64,000 nucleotides of DNA from Nocardioides zeae (lineage in GTDB: Bacteria > Actinomycetota > Actinomycetes > Propionibacteriales > Nocardioidaceae): contig NZ_JAAGXA010000012.1 in assembly GCF_010686755.1 (NCBI RefSeq), positions 46,485 to 110,484 of the forward strand, read 5' to 3'. The notes under the pieces were generated by a model that saw only the letters and a list, made by a program, of their open reading frames with translations, made no database searches and was not told the DNA's origin. Both the position numbers and the translations under genes were made by a program. Shown here piece by piece: positions 1 through 8,551 of the stretch (position 1 is its first letter; each line of letters starts with the position of its first letter).

Positions 1-100
1 GTTGCTGCTGGGGGGTGGGGTGGTGGTGGCCGGGTTGTGTCCCTGGCGGCGCCCCCCCCCACGACCGGCACGACCGAGGGGCTCGGAGCACTCAGAGCGC

Positions 101-1597
101 TCAGAGCACCTTCTGCACGAACTCCGCCAGCTGCGCCAGGTTGCGGCACTCCACCATCGGCACGACCGCGCCGTACCGGGAGGCCGCCGAGTCGCCCGTG
201 TCCCAGTTGCGCGGGTGCTCGGGGTTGAGCCACCACGCAGCGCGGATCCCGTGCGCCATGGCGCGCAGGTCGTCGAGCGCGAGGTCGGAGTAGTTGCTGC
301 GCGCATCGCCCAGCACGAGCAGGGAGGACGCCGGGCCGAGGGCATCGCCGTACTCCTGGCGGAAGGTCCGCAGCGCCGAGCCGTAGCTCGTGCGCCCGAC
401 CAGCGCCGCGTGCTGGATGCTCGCCGCCAGCTCCTGCATCACCTCGACGGGGTCGCGGCCGGGCCGCAGCACGCTCGTGACCTCGGTCGTGCGGTCGACG
501 AAGGTGAAGGCGCGCATGCGACCGAAGTGCTCGCGCAGCGCGTAGGTGAGCAGCAGCGTGAACTGCGCGAAGTGCGCCACCGAGCCGCTGACGTCGCACA
601 GCACGACGAGGTCGGTGCGGTGGGGGCGCTTCGGGCGGTGGCGCGTCGTGATCGGCACCCCGCCCGTCGACATCGACGCTCGCACCGTGCGGCGGAAGTC
701 GAGCGGACCCCGGCCCTGGGCGCTGCGCTGCTTGGCGAGGCGGGTCGCGAGCCGGCGGGCCAGCGGGCCGATCTGGCGCCGCATCTCCTCGAGGTCGTCG
801 CGGCGGGCCGCCGTGAACGCGACCCGGTCGATGCTGGGGCGCACGGCCACCTCGGCGACGTACTCCGGTGACTTGCGCTCGGCGATCCGACGCCGGGCGT
901 CGTCCTCGACCATCCGCGTGAAGCGTCCGATGCCGCGGGCCGCCCGTCGCTCGGCGACGAGCCGGGCCGCGGGATCCATGGCCGCGGAGTCCGCAGCGCC
1001 GAGCAGGCCCGCCGCCAGGCGGTCGGCGAGCTCACCGGGGGCGAGGCGGCGGAGGGTCTGGTAGGCGGAGTACGCCGTCTGGCCCGGCTGCCGTCCCGGC
1101 ATCGCGCCGAACCGACCGACGGCCTCCGCCGCGAGGCGCTCCAGGGCGGCGGTCCCCGGCTCCCCCGGATCCCCTGGCTCACCCGGCTCGCCCGACGGCG
1201 ACGCGCCGTCGGTCCGCAGCTCCGCCTCGAGGCTCGCGGCGAGCCGGTCGCGGAACGCGGCGATCGCCGCGGCGTTGTCGCGGGCGGCGTTCGTCGCCCG
1301 CCCGGCGGCCGGGTCCTCGGCGTCGGGGTCGAGGCTGGGGAGCCCCTCGCCGACGAGGTGCGGGAAGTAGAGGTCGAACAGCGTGTCGAACGTCGGGCGC
1401 TGGGCGGGCCTCTTGAGGAGGGTCGCGGCGTACCCCGCCCGGATGGCCGAGCGGTCCGCCCAGTCGAGGGCGCGCCACGCCTCGACCGCGTCGAGGCCCT
1501 CCGACAGCGACACGGGCAGCCCGGCGCCCCGCAACGCCTCGACGAAGGCGATGTGGCGGTCGACGAGACCGCTGGTGGGTGCGACGCCCTCGGCCAC
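101..1597 (-). CDS. CoxE-like VWA domain protein
   Basis: A 498-residue protein with a von Willebrand A-like domain in its C-terminal third: the stretch VVLCDVSGSVAHFAQF carries the DxSxS metal-ion-dependent adhesion motif. The N-terminal part is helical and charged, as in CoxE/YehP-like VWA proteins. It starts with GTG three bases after the stop of the MoxR ATPase gene, so the two are one operon. MoxR-VWA pairs are known to act as chaperone-like systems that mature or insert metal centres in partner enzymes. No obvious client enzyme gene lies beside this pair, so the target is unknown. Family assignment is firm, function is inferred. Confidence 0.88.
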   Translation of the reverse strand: MAEGVAPTSGLVDRHIAFVEALRGAGLPVSLSEGLDAVEAWRALDWADRSAIRAGYAATLLKRPAQRPTFDTLFDLYFPHLVGEGLPSLDPDAEDPAAGRATNAARDNAAAIAAFRDRLAASLEAELRTDGASPSGEPGEPGDPGEPGTAALERLAAEAVGRFGAMPGRQPGQTAYSAYQTLRRLAPGELADRLAAGLLGAADSAAMDPAARLVAERRAARGIGRFTRMVEDDARRRIAERKSPEYVAEVAVRPSIDRVAFTAARRDDLEEMRRQIGPLARRLATRLAKQRSAQGRGPLDFRRTVRASMSTGGVPITTRHRPKRPHRTDLVVLCDVSGSVAHFAQFTLLLTYALREHFGRMRAFTFVDRTTEVTSVLRPGRDPVEVMQELAASIQHAALVGRTSYGSALRTFRQEYGDALGPASSLLVLGDARSNYSDLALDDLRAMAHGIRAAWWLNPEHPRNWDTGDSAASRYGAVVPMVECRNLAQLAEFVQKVL

Positions 1598-1600
1598 CGC

Positions 1601-2476
1601 TCAGCCCCTCAGCTTGAGCTCGCGCACCGCCCGGTCGTGGTCGGTCGCGTGCTTGAGCACCGCGCCGAGGGTCGCCGTGATCGCCGCCTGGTCGAGCTCA
1701 CGCACCTCGAGCGCCACGAGGGTGCGCGCCCAGTCGATGGACTCCGCGATCGACGGGGCCTTCTTCAGCTCCAGCTCGCGGAGCCGCACCACGGTCTCCA
1801 CGAGGCGGCGTGCCACCGCGTCGTCGAGCTCGGGCACCTGCGCGGTGACGATCTCCCGCTCCCGGTCGGCATCGGGGTAGTCGAGGTGGAGGTAGAGGCA
1901 GCGGCGCTTGAGGGCCTCGGACAGCTCCCGCGCCGCGTTGGAGGTGAGCACGACGAAGGGACGACGGGTCGCCGCGACCGTGCCCAGCTCGGGGATCGTC
2001 ACCTGGAAGTCGCTGAGCACCTCGAGCAGCAGGCCCTCCACCTCGACGTCGGTCTTGTCGACCTCGTCGATGAGCAGCACCGTCGGCTCCTCGCGGCGGA
2101 TGGCCGTGAGGAGCGGCCGCGTCAGCAGGAACTCCTCGGTGAAGATGTCGTCGTGGGTGGCGTCCCACCCCTGGGTGGGGCCGTTCTCGCCGCGGGCGGC
2201 CTGGATGCGGAGCAGCTGCTTGGAGTAGTTCCACTCGTAGAGCGCCCGGGTCTCGTCGAGGCCCTCGTAGCACTGCAGGCGCACGAGGTCGGCGCCCGTC
2301 GAGCGCGCCACCGCCTTGGCCAGCTCGGTCTTGCCCACGCCCGCCGGGCCCTCGATGAGCAGCGGCTTCTCGAGCCGCCCGGCCAGGAACGCGGTCGTCG
2401 CCGTCGCGACGTCCGCCAGGTAGCCCGCGCCGGCGAGCCGGTCCGTCACGTCGTCGGGCGAGAAGAACCAGGTCAT
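1601..2476 (-). CDS. MoxR-family AAA+ ATPase
   Basis: A 291-residue AAA+ ATPase. Walker A is GPAGVGKTELA near residues 43-53, Walker B is VLLIDEVDK, and sensor 1 is VLTSNAARELS; the conserved MoxR stretch around LQCYEGLDETRALYEWNY is present. Length fits the CoxD/MoxR subgroup. It is followed after 3 bases by a VWA-domain gene, the usual partner. The ATG lies only 13 bases from the foot of a perfect 16-bp hairpin and no Shine-Dalgarno sequence is visible, so translation may be leaderless or the start may be misplaced. Likely role: ATP-driven remodelling of a metalloenzyme, client unknown. Confidence 0.93.
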   Translation of the reverse strand: MTWFFSPDDVTDRLAGAGYLADVATATTAFLAGRLEKPLLIEGPAGVGKTELAKAVARSTGADLVRLQCYEGLDETRALYEWNYSKQLLRIQAARGENGPTQGWDATHDDIFTEEFLLTRPLLTAIRREEPTVLLIDEVDKTDVEVEGLLLEVLSDFQVTIPELGTVAATRRPFVVLTSNAARELSEALKRRCLYLHLDYPDADREREIVTAQVPELDDAVARRLVETVVRLRELELKKAPSIAESIDWARTLVALEVRELDQAAITATLGAVLKHATDHDRAVRELKLRG

Positions 2477-2489
2477 GCGCCCATAGTGG

Positions 2490-2524
2490 CACCGACCCTG
2501 ACAGCGGGGCTGTCAGGGTCGGTG
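2490..2524. terminator. perfect 16-bp hairpin, probable terminator
   Basis: Arms CACCGACCCTGACAGC (2490-2505) and its exact complement (2509-2524) with a 3-base GGG loop. It lies 21 bases past the stop of the GlsB/YeaQ-like gene, read on the minus strand, and immediately before the moxR start. No T-tract follows, as is usual in high-GC actinobacteria. Confidence 0.75.
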
Positions 2525-2545
2525 TGGGGGAAGGGTGGAGCAGGG

Positions 2546-2806
2546 TCAGGCGACGCGCTTCCGGCCGGTGACCATGTTGAACACGATGAGCGCGATGATC
2601 GCGCCGATGATCGAGCCGATCAGGCCGGAGGCGCTGAAGTTCATGGGGCCGTCACCGATGAGCGACGCCAGCGTGCCTCCCACGAAGGAACCGATGAGTC
2701 CCAGGACGAGCGTTCCGATGATGCCCATGCTGTCGTCGCCGGGGACGACAGCGCGTGCGATGAACCCGGCGACGAGGCCGATGACGAGGAAGATGATGAG
2801 ACCCAT
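2546..2806 (-). CDS. GlsB/YeaQ/YmgE-family small membrane protein
   Basis: An 86-residue very hydrophobic protein beginning MGLIIFLVIGLVAGFIAR, with Gly-rich transmembrane segments and the motif GDDSMGIIGTLVLGLIGSFVGG typical of the transglycosylase-associated or YeaQ stress-response family. The open frame extends upstream to 2971 but the added residues overlap the CDF gene and are not membrane-like, so the ATG at 2806 is chosen. Three membrane segments are likely. It is a single-gene unit ended by the hairpin at 2490-2524. Family members are often stress-induced; their molecular role is not known. Confidence 0.88.
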   Translation of the reverse strand: MGLIIFLVIGLVAGFIARAVVPGDDSMGIIGTLVLGLIGSFVGGTLASLIGDGPMNFSASGLIGSIIGAIIALIVFNMVTGRKRVA

Positions 2807-2846
2807 AAATTCAACGTAGCGCGGTGGTCCAGTCCACCCAAATGTG

Positions 2847-3770
2847 TTAGTGCGCCTCGCCGAGGTCCTCGTGCTCGCGGTGCGACTCGGGCTCGATCTG
2901 GAAGGTCGCGTGCCGCACGTCGAAGTGCTCCGCGATGCAGCTGCTGACCCGGTCGAGCATGCCGCCGACACCGTGCTCCGCCAGCGCCTCCTCCGTCACC
3001 GTCACGTGCGCGGACATCGACGGCAACCCCGACGTGATCGTCCAGGCGTGCAGGTCGTGGACGTCGACCACGCCCTCCATCCGCCGGAGGTGCGTGGTCA
3101 CCTCCGTGAGGTCGAGGCCGTCGGGCGCGACCTCGAACAACACCCGGAGCGCGTCGCGGGCGAGCGTGAACGCCCGCGGCAGGATCATCACCGCGATGAG
3201 CAGCGAGGCGATCGGGTCGGCCCGCTGGAACCCGGTCAGCAGGATCACGAGCCCGGCGACGATCGCGAAGACCGAGCCCAGGAGGTCGGCCATGACCTCC
3301 ATGAGCGCGCCGCGCAGGTTGAGCGACCCGGTGTCCGAGCGGCTCAGCACTGCCATCGAGACACCGTTGGCGACGAGGCCGGTGAGGGCGAACAGCACCA
3401 TCGGCCCCGCGTCCACCTCCCCGGGGTCCGCGAGGCGCGAGACGCCGGCGACCAGGAGCACCGCGCCCAGCACGAGCAGCACCACGGCGTTCGCCAGCGC
3501 GGCGAGCACCTCCGCGCGGTGGTAGCCGAACGTGGTGCGCTCCCCCGCGGGCCGCGCCGCGACGTACGACGCTCCCAGCGCCAGCAGCACGCCTCCGGCG
3601 TCCATGGCCATGTGGGCGGAGTCGGCGAGCAGCGCGAGCGAGCCCGTGACGATGCCGCCCACCGCCTGGAGCACGAGGATCGACCCGGTGACACCGAGGA
3701 CGATCTTCAGCCGCCGACGATCGGCCGCCCTGCCGGCTCCGTGGCCGCCGTGACCGTGACCGTGTCCCAT
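2847..3770 (-). CDS. CDF-family metal cation exporter (CzcD-like)
   Basis: A 307-residue cation diffusion facilitator. The N-terminus is His-rich (GHGHGHGGHG), six membrane helices can be drawn, and helix 2 carries the metal-site motif HMAMD within LLADSAHMAMDAGG. Helix 5 has EVMAD where many family members have HxxxD, which may shift metal choice. A cytoplasmic domain with a HAWT motif (DVHDLHAWTITSG) follows, and the C-terminus is again His/Glu-rich. ATG at 3770 is preferred over a GTG at 3773 because AGGAG sits 5 bases upstream. A CsoR-like palindrome lies 39 bases upstream, so metal-responsive repression is likely. Zn, Co, Ni or Cu cannot be decided from sequence. Confidence 0.93.
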   Translation of the reverse strand: MGHGHGHGGHGAGRAADRRRLKIVLGVTGSILVLQAVGGIVTGSLALLADSAHMAMDAGGVLLALGASYVAARPAGERTTFGYHRAEVLAALANAVVLLVLGAVLLVAGVSRLADPGEVDAGPMVLFALTGLVANGVSMAVLSRSDTGSLNLRGALMEVMADLLGSVFAIVAGLVILLTGFQRADPIASLLIAVMILPRAFTLARDALRVLFEVAPDGLDLTEVTTHLRRMEGVVDVHDLHAWTITSGLPSMSAHVTVTEEALAEHGVGGMLDRVSSCIAEHFDVRHATFQIEPESHREHEDLGEAH

Positions 3771-3808
3771 CACTGCTCCTGAGGTCGGGTGCGGATCAGG
3801 ACGCGACC

Positions 3809-3825
3809 ATACCCCCCAGGGGTAT
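3809..3825. promoter_or_regulatory. CsoR/RcnR-type operator palindrome
   Basis: ATACCCC-CCA-GGGGTAT is a perfect palindrome with 7-bp arms. It matches the TACCC...GGGTA pattern bound by CsoR-family metal sensors and lies 39 bases upstream of the CDF exporter ATG, where a repressor would block its promoter. No CsoR gene is inside the window. Confidence 0.7.
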
Positions 3826-3861
3826 CTTGCGGCTGGTTCTCATTCGCCCGTCGGCGCGGGA

Positions 3862-4878
3862 TCAGCGCGCGAAGGCCGGGGTGGGGCCCAGCGCCTCGCG
3901 GCCGTGCGGCTCGAACCAGGCGCCCAGGTCGGGGCCCTTCGGCACGACCTGCGTGGGGTTGATGTCGCTGTGCACCACGTAGTAGTGCTGCTTGATCTGC
4001 TCGAAGTCGGTGTTCTCGCCGAAGCCCGGCATCGCGAAGAGGTCCCGCGCGTAGGCCCAGAGCGCCGGCATCTCGCTCAGCTTCTGGCGGTTGCACTTGA
4101 AGTGGCCGTGGTAGACGGGGTCGAAGCGCGACAACGTCGTGAACAGCCGCACGTCGGCCTCGGTGAGCCGGTCGCCCATGAGGAAGCGGCGGTCGGTCAG
4201 CCGCTCCTCGAGCCAGTCGAGCGCGGTCCAGAGGCGGTCGTACGCCGCGTCGTACGTCTCCTGCGAGCCCGCGAAGCCACAGCGGTAGACGCCGTTGTTG
4301 ACCTCGGTGAAGACCCGCTTGTTGACCTCGTCCATCTCTGCACGGAGGTCGTCGGGCCACAGGTCGGGAGCGTCCTCGCGGTGGTGGTCGCGCCACTCGA
4401 AGAAGAAGTCGTGGGTGATCCAGGGGAAGTCGTTGGTGACGACCTTGCCCGTCTCCACCTCGACGACGGCGGGAACGGTGATGCCGCGCGGGTAGTCGGG
4501 GATGCGGGCGAAGTACGCCTCCTGCAGCCGCTCGATGCCCAGCACCGGGTCGCGACCGCCCTCGTCGAGGTCGAAGGTCCACGAGCGCTGGTCGTGGGTG
4601 GGCCCGGGCGTGCCCAGCGAGATGACGTCCTCGAGACCGAGCAGCTGGCGCACGACGATCGCGCGGGTCGCCCACGGGCAGGCCTTCGCCGCCACCAGGC
4701 GGTAGCGGCCCGGCTCCGCCGGCCACAGCGGCACGTCCGTCGGGCCGTGCTCCGGCTGGCGCGGCTCCCCCGTGGCGGGGTCGGCGGCGGTGATGCGGTC
4801 CGGGATGTAGTTCATGTCCCGGTCGAAGCCCTTGCCCTTGGCCACGTAGCCGGGCTTCTCATCGGTCTCGGCGCTCAT
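3862..4878 (-). CDS. Xi-class glutathione transferase / glutathionyl-hydroquinone reductase
   Basis: A 338-residue protein of the ECM4/YqjG type. The thioredoxin-like domain holds the catalytic CPWA motif (LVAAKACPWATRAI, about residue 68), followed by the family stretch SWTFDLDEGGRDPV. The all-helical domain includes NNGVYRCGFAGSQETYD and the conserved GDRLTEADVRLFTTLSRFDPVYHGHFKCN. The family reduces glutathionyl-hydroquinones; in actinobacteria the physiological thiol is probably mycothiol. It is transcribed in the same direction as the CDF gene but separated by 91 bp holding the CsoR-like site, so it is probably a separate unit. Confidence 0.94.
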   Translation of the reverse strand: MSAETDEKPGYVAKGKGFDRDMNYIPDRITAADPATGEPRQPEHGPTDVPLWPAEPGRYRLVAAKACPWATRAIVVRQLLGLEDVISLGTPGPTHDQRSWTFDLDEGGRDPVLGIERLQEAYFARIPDYPRGITVPAVVEVETGKVVTNDFPWITHDFFFEWRDHHREDAPDLWPDDLRAEMDEVNKRVFTEVNNGVYRCGFAGSQETYDAAYDRLWTALDWLEERLTDRRFLMGDRLTEADVRLFTTLSRFDPVYHGHFKCNRQKLSEMPALWAYARDLFAMPGFGENTDFEQIKQHYYVVHSDINPTQVVPKGPDLGAWFEPHGREALGPTPAFAR

Positions 4879-4992
4879 GCCTCCAGCCTAGAGAGGGCGC
4901 CCAGGGAGGGTCCCCTGGACCAGGAGGACAGGTCGAGCGGGTCGTCGTGGTGGACGTGGTGCTGAGCACGATCCGGAGGCTCCCGCCGGGCG

Positions 4993-5511
4993 TCAACCCA
5001 GCATCGTCGGCGGACCCGCCGTGACGAGCGGCGTGCCGTCCGCGCCGAAGAGCGTCGCGGTCACACCCCGCAGGCCTCCGTCCACGCCCCACCCGCCCGA
5101 CCGACCGACGATGAAGTCGAGGCTTCCAGCCTCCGACGGGACCGAGGCGGTGTAAGCGAAGTGGAACGTCTCGTCGGTCGGCCATCCACCGACCCACCCG
5201 ATCGGGGCGGTGACCCCTGACAACCTCCACCGCGCGCCGGTCGCGAGGTCCCTGACGACCAGGGAGGCGCCCGCGTCGAGCGGCGTCGGGAGAACGAGGG
5301 TGACGTAGATCGACCAGCTCTCGTCGCGCCGGAACGTCATCAGCAGCTGTGGCGAGGGCGCGACCGGCACGCTCGCCGCGTACGCCGGCACAGCGGCCAC
5401 CACCGTCACGGCCGGCACCGCCCAGGCGCCCGCACGCAGCACGGCGCGGCGGCGTAGGCCCCCGGCCACCTCGTCACCCGGCGCACGCGCGGGTCCCTCT
5501 CGTCGACTCAT
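4993..5511 (-). CDS. Tat-exported protein of unknown function
   Basis: A 172-residue protein with an N-terminal signal: a basic segment LRRRAVLRAGAWAVP, a hydrophobic core and a cleavage site after AYA (VPAYAAS). The paired arginines suggest the twin-arginine route. The mature part of about 125 residues looks beta-rich, has several Trp and Gly and no Cys, and I do not recognise a domain. A near-copy of the CsoR-like box seen before the CDF exporter lies 20 bases upstream of the ATG, hinting at metal-linked expression. Real gene status is supported by the clean signal peptide and codon bias. Confidence 0.75.
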   Translation of the reverse strand: MSRREGPARAPGDEVAGGLRRRAVLRAGAWAVPAVTVVAAVPAYAASVPVAPSPQLLMTFRRDESWSIYVTLVLPTPLDAGASLVVRDLATGARWRLSGVTAPIGWVGGWPTDETFHFAYTASVPSEAGSLDFIVGRSGGWGVDGGLRGVTATLFGADGTPLVTAGPPTMLG

Positions 5512-5530
5512 GGCGGCAGACTACGGGTCG

Positions 5531-5548
5531 ATACCCCCCTGGGGTGAT
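5531..5548. promoter_or_regulatory. second CsoR-like box (imperfect)
   Basis: ATACCCCCCTGGGGTGAT shares the ATACCCC-N3-GGGGT core with the perfect site at 3809-3825; the last two right-arm positions differ. It sits 20 bases upstream of the Tat-exported protein gene. Operator function is inferred from similarity and position. Confidence 0.45.
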
Positions 5549-5652
5549 CAATACGGTGACATCCGTGTCGAATCTTGAGGTCGACCGGTCCGCACGCCGC
5601 GCGGACACCTGCAGAGAAGCGGATCACCTCACCGGTGATCGGATCGGTCCAC

Positions 5653-6540
5653 CTAGACGGCGGGCGGCGGCAGCTGCTGCGGCCGGCGACGCGCGGCGCG
5701 GCCCGTCACGACGAGCCCGACGATCGAGCCCACGAAGGCGAGCAGCGCCACGACGATGACGATCCAGGCCCGTCCCTCCAGGCTGTCGAGCAACGCGTCG
5801 ATGACGGCGGTCGCGAGCGCGCGGTCCTGGCTGCGCACCTGGAGCCCGGCGATCTCGGAGCCCGCCGCGACGGCCACGAGCAGCAGACCGGTGGTGATGA
5901 CGGTGCCGAGGGCACCGACGAGGAGCGCCGTGAGGCGGGAGCGGCCGGCCGGGATCGCGATCGCACCGACCAGCAGCACGAGGGCCAGCACCGGCAGCCA
6001 CGTGCCCGCGGCGACGAGCCCCTGGTAGGCCCCCTGCGCGTCCTCGAGCCGCTGGGGCGGCGCGGTGCGGAACGTGAGCGAGCCCTCGGGCCGGTCGGCG
6101 ACGGGCAGCCCCTCCGCGCGCATGCGCTCCGCGGCCAGGTTGTAGAGGTCGGCGAGGGAGATCTCGACGTCGCCGTCCGCAGCGGTGGCGTCGCCACGCA
6201 GGATCGCGACGACCTGCTGGTGGGCGACGCGGTTCGCCTCCTCCCACACGGTGGGGAAGTCGTCGCTGTCGAGGACCTCGTCGACGACCGCGCCGATCAC
6301 GTCGGACGCGCCCGGCACGTCGCTCACCTGCAGCTGGGTCGTCAGGACCCGGGTGAGCTGGGCGCCGACCTCGCGACGCACGACGGGGTCGTCGGCCAGC
6401 TCGCTGACGCTCGCGACGTACGCATCCGTGTCGTCCACCTGCGTCTTCGCCCAGGAGGCGGCGACCGCCAGCGGCGCGGTCACGGCGAACGCGAGCGCCA
6501 GCAGCACCCCGATCGCGGTCCGGAACCCTCGCACCGTCAC
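5653..6540 (-). CDS. membrane protein with large extracytoplasmic domain, unknown function
   Basis: A 295-residue protein: an N-terminal membrane segment or uncleaved signal (FRTAIGVLLALAFAVTAPLAVAA), about 165 exported residues, then three hydrophobic helices in the C-terminal 120 residues (LPVLALVLLVGAIAI, LLVGALGTVITTGLLLVAV, WIVIVVALLAFVGSIVGLVV) and a basic, proline-rich tail. The GTG at 6540 overlaps the stop of the metallopeptidase gene (GTGA), so the two are translationally coupled. I do not recognise the extracytoplasmic domain. Confidence 0.82.
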   Translation of the reverse strand: MTVRGFRTAIGVLLALAFAVTAPLAVAASWAKTQVDDTDAYVASVSELADDPVVRREVGAQLTRVLTTQLQVSDVPGASDVIGAVVDEVLDSDDFPTVWEEANRVAHQQVVAILRGDATAADGDVEISLADLYNLAAERMRAEGLPVADRPEGSLTFRTAPPQRLEDAQGAYQGLVAAGTWLPVLALVLLVGAIAIPAGRSRLTALLVGALGTVITTGLLLVAVAAGSEIAGLQVRSQDRALATAVIDALLDSLEGRAWIVIVVALLAFVGSIVGLVVTGRAARRRPQQLPPPAV

Positions 6541-7538
6541 ACCCCGCTTCCTGCGCCCTGCGTGGCCAGGGAGGCCACGAAGTCCAGCTTGTCGAGCACC
6601 GGTTCCGGGATGACGAACGGGTAGAGGTCGTCCTTGCCCATGGACCGGTTGATCTGGTTGAGCGCCACGCTCAGCGGCACCCACACCCCCAGCACGAGGT
6701 CCCGGAACGACGAGAACGCGGAGGGGTCGATGGTGACCAGCCCCTGCGCCGCCGCCGTGTCGACGGTGTCGGAGATGTGCAGGTAGTGCGCGAAGGTCTC
6801 GGCGAAGTCCTCGAACGGGTGCATGGTGGCGTACGTCGTGATGTAGCGGTCCTCCCAGTCCTCCGGGGGCCCCTCGCTGTAGTGCCGGTCGATCTCCGCC
6901 TGGTAGTCGGCGGTCTCGTCGCCGAAGAGCTCCCGGCAGCGCTCGAGGCGCTCGCCCTCGGTGACCAGCCGGTACTGCAGGTAGTGGCCCACCTCGTGCC
7001 GCAGGTGGCCCAGCATCGTGCGGTAGGGCTCGCCCAGCTCGACGCGCACCCGCTCGCGGCGGGCGTCGTCGCTCTCGGCGAGGTCGATCGTGATGACCCC
7101 GTCGGCGTGGCCGATGACGACGTTCTCCTCGACGCTGCTCAACATGTCGAAGCACAGGCCGCCGACCGGGTCCTCGTCACGTCCGACCACCGGCAGGCCG
7201 AGGGAGTCGAGCTCCACCACGAGGTGGCGCTTCGCCGACTCGGCCGCCGGCAGCTGGGCCATGCCCACGCCGTCGCCGTCGGCCGGACGGGTGCGGGTCA
7301 ACGCGCACGCCTCGCAGGTGCCGCCCTGGGTGGTCGTCACCCAGGTGCACCCCGAGAGGCGGACGTTCGCGCACACCCACCACCGCCCACCGTGGTGGTC
7401 GACGTAGCGCCCGTCGTCGTCGACGGGCACGATCGCCCGCTCCGCCCGCGAGAAGCCCAGACGGGTGCCGCACGCGACGCAACGCGAGTTGCCGAAGAAG
7501 AGCTCGTTCTCACACACACGGCAACGGAAGGACCTCAC
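6537..7538 (-). CDS. zinc-ribbon putative zinc-binding metallopeptidase
   Basis: A 333-residue protein. Two Cys pairs at residues 6/9 and 20/23 form a zinc ribbon (CRVCENELFFGNSRCVAC), and a second set (C56, C64, C75, C78) follows. The zincin motif is HEVGH at about 181-185 within GHLRHEVGHYLQYR, and a conserved downstream segment EDFAETFAHYLH probably supplies the third ligand. This matches the actinobacterial and proteobacterial 'putative zinc-binding metallopeptidase' family. No signal peptide is visible, so it is probably cytoplasmic. It is the first gene of a two-gene unit with the overlapping membrane protein. Confidence 0.9.
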   Translation of the reverse strand: MRSFRCRVCENELFFGNSRCVACGTRLGFSRAERAIVPVDDDGRYVDHHGGRWWVCANVRLSGCTWVTTTQGGTCEACALTRTRPADGDGVGMAQLPAAESAKRHLVVELDSLGLPVVGRDEDPVGGLCFDMLSSVEENVVIGHADGVITIDLAESDDARRERVRVELGEPYRTMLGHLRHEVGHYLQYRLVTEGERLERCRELFGDETADYQAEIDRHYSEGPPEDWEDRYITTYATMHPFEDFAETFAHYLHISDTVDTAAAQGLVTIDPSAFSSFRDLVLGVWVPLSVALNQINRSMGKDDLYPFVIPEPVLDKLDFVASLATQGAGSGV

Positions 7539-7577
7539 GACGAGAGATCCTCACACGGTGGACCCAACCGGCGACGC

Positions 7578-8513
7578 TCAGGAGCCCCGCAGCGGGATGA
7601 CGTCGGAGTCGACGCGCCACTCGCCGTCCTCGTCCACGAGGTCCCACGTCGTCGAGGAGTCACCGAACTCGCCCGTGTAGTCGACGTCCGCCGTGCCCGA
7701 GTCGCCGGACACGTCGACGTTCGTGACCGTCACGCCGTCCCAGCCCTTGGAGGCGGTCGCGGCCGTGCCCAGCTCGGCGCAGCCGGCCACGTCGTAGTAG
7801 TTGAAGTTGAGCTCCTGCACGTCCGCGGAGTTCAGGTCGCAGACCGTCTCCCAGTCGTCCGTGTCGACGGCGGCGGCGAAGGACTCGGCCACGGACTCCG
7901 CGTCGGACGTGTCGGCGTCGCCGCCGGTCGACCCGCTCTCGTCGTCGGTGGGGTCGTCGGTGCCCTGCGACTCGTCGTCGGTCGGGTCGTCCGAGCCCTG
8001 CGACCCGTCGTCGGTCGGGTCGTCGGACTGCGAGCTCCCGTCCGCGGTGTCGCGGTCGTTGTCGTTGTCGTTGTCGTCGTCACCGGTGAACACGAAGACC
8101 AGCACCAGCGCCGCGATCACCACCACCACCGCGGCGACACCGCCGATGATCGCGAAGAGCTTCCCCTTCCCGCCACCGCCGCCACCCCCGGGCGTGCCGG
8201 AGTCCCAGCCGCCCTGCTGGCCGAAACCCTGCTGGTACGGCGCGGTGCCGCCGTAGCCCGGCTGCTGGCCGAAGCCACCCGGCTGCGCGCCGTACCCGCC
8301 CTGCTGGCCGTAGCCCTGCTGGCCGTACCCACCCTGCTGGCCGTAGCCCTGCTGCGGGTCGGACCCGGGGGCGCCCTGGCCGAACGGCATGCCGACGGCC
8401 GTGGCGCCGTCGTCCGGCAGCGTCTGCTCCGTCCACCGCTGGCCGTCCCACCACCGCATCGTGCCCGAACCGTCGTCGTACCAGCCGGGCTCCGTCACAC
8501 CGTCGTCGGTCAT
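7578..8513 (-). CDS. DUF2510 membrane-anchored protein A
   Basis: A 311-residue protein. Residues 1-35 form a DUF2510 domain (PGWYDDGSGTMRWWDGQRWTE); then a low-complexity Gly/Gln/Tyr region with repeated GYGQQ units; one membrane helix (LFAIIGGVAAVVVVIAALVLVFVF); an acidic Asp/Ser/Thr stalk with repeats of SDDPTDD; and a C-terminal globular domain of about 110 residues with two Cys. That domain resembles the C-terminal domain of the next gene: both have ETVC, then NFxxxDVxxCAxx, and end in DSDVIPL or DTDLIPS. ATG at 8513 is chosen for its GAGAGGA ribosome site 7 bases upstream. Function unknown. Confidence 0.85.
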   Translation of the reverse strand: MTDDGVTEPGWYDDGSGTMRWWDGQRWTEQTLPDDGATAVGMPFGQGAPGSDPQQGYGQQGGYGQQGYGQQGGYGAQPGGFGQQPGYGGTAPYQQGFGQQGGWDSGTPGGGGGGGKGKLFAIIGGVAAVVVVIAALVLVFVFTGDDDNDNDNDRDTADGSSQSDDPTDDGSQGSDDPTDDESQGTDDPTDDESGSTGGDADTSDAESVAESFAAAVDTDDWETVCDLNSADVQELNFNYYDVAGCAELGTAATASKGWDGVTVTNVDVSGDSGTADVDYTGEFGDSSTTWDLVDEDGEWRVDSDVIPLRGS

Positions 8514-8551
8514 GCGCTCATCCTCTCTCCTGCAGGGCGTTCTGTCGCGGA

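Noticed and set aside
1..100. A gene at the left window edge
   Set aside because: The first 100 bases have no supported coding frame; open frames here are antisense continuations over the VWA gene.
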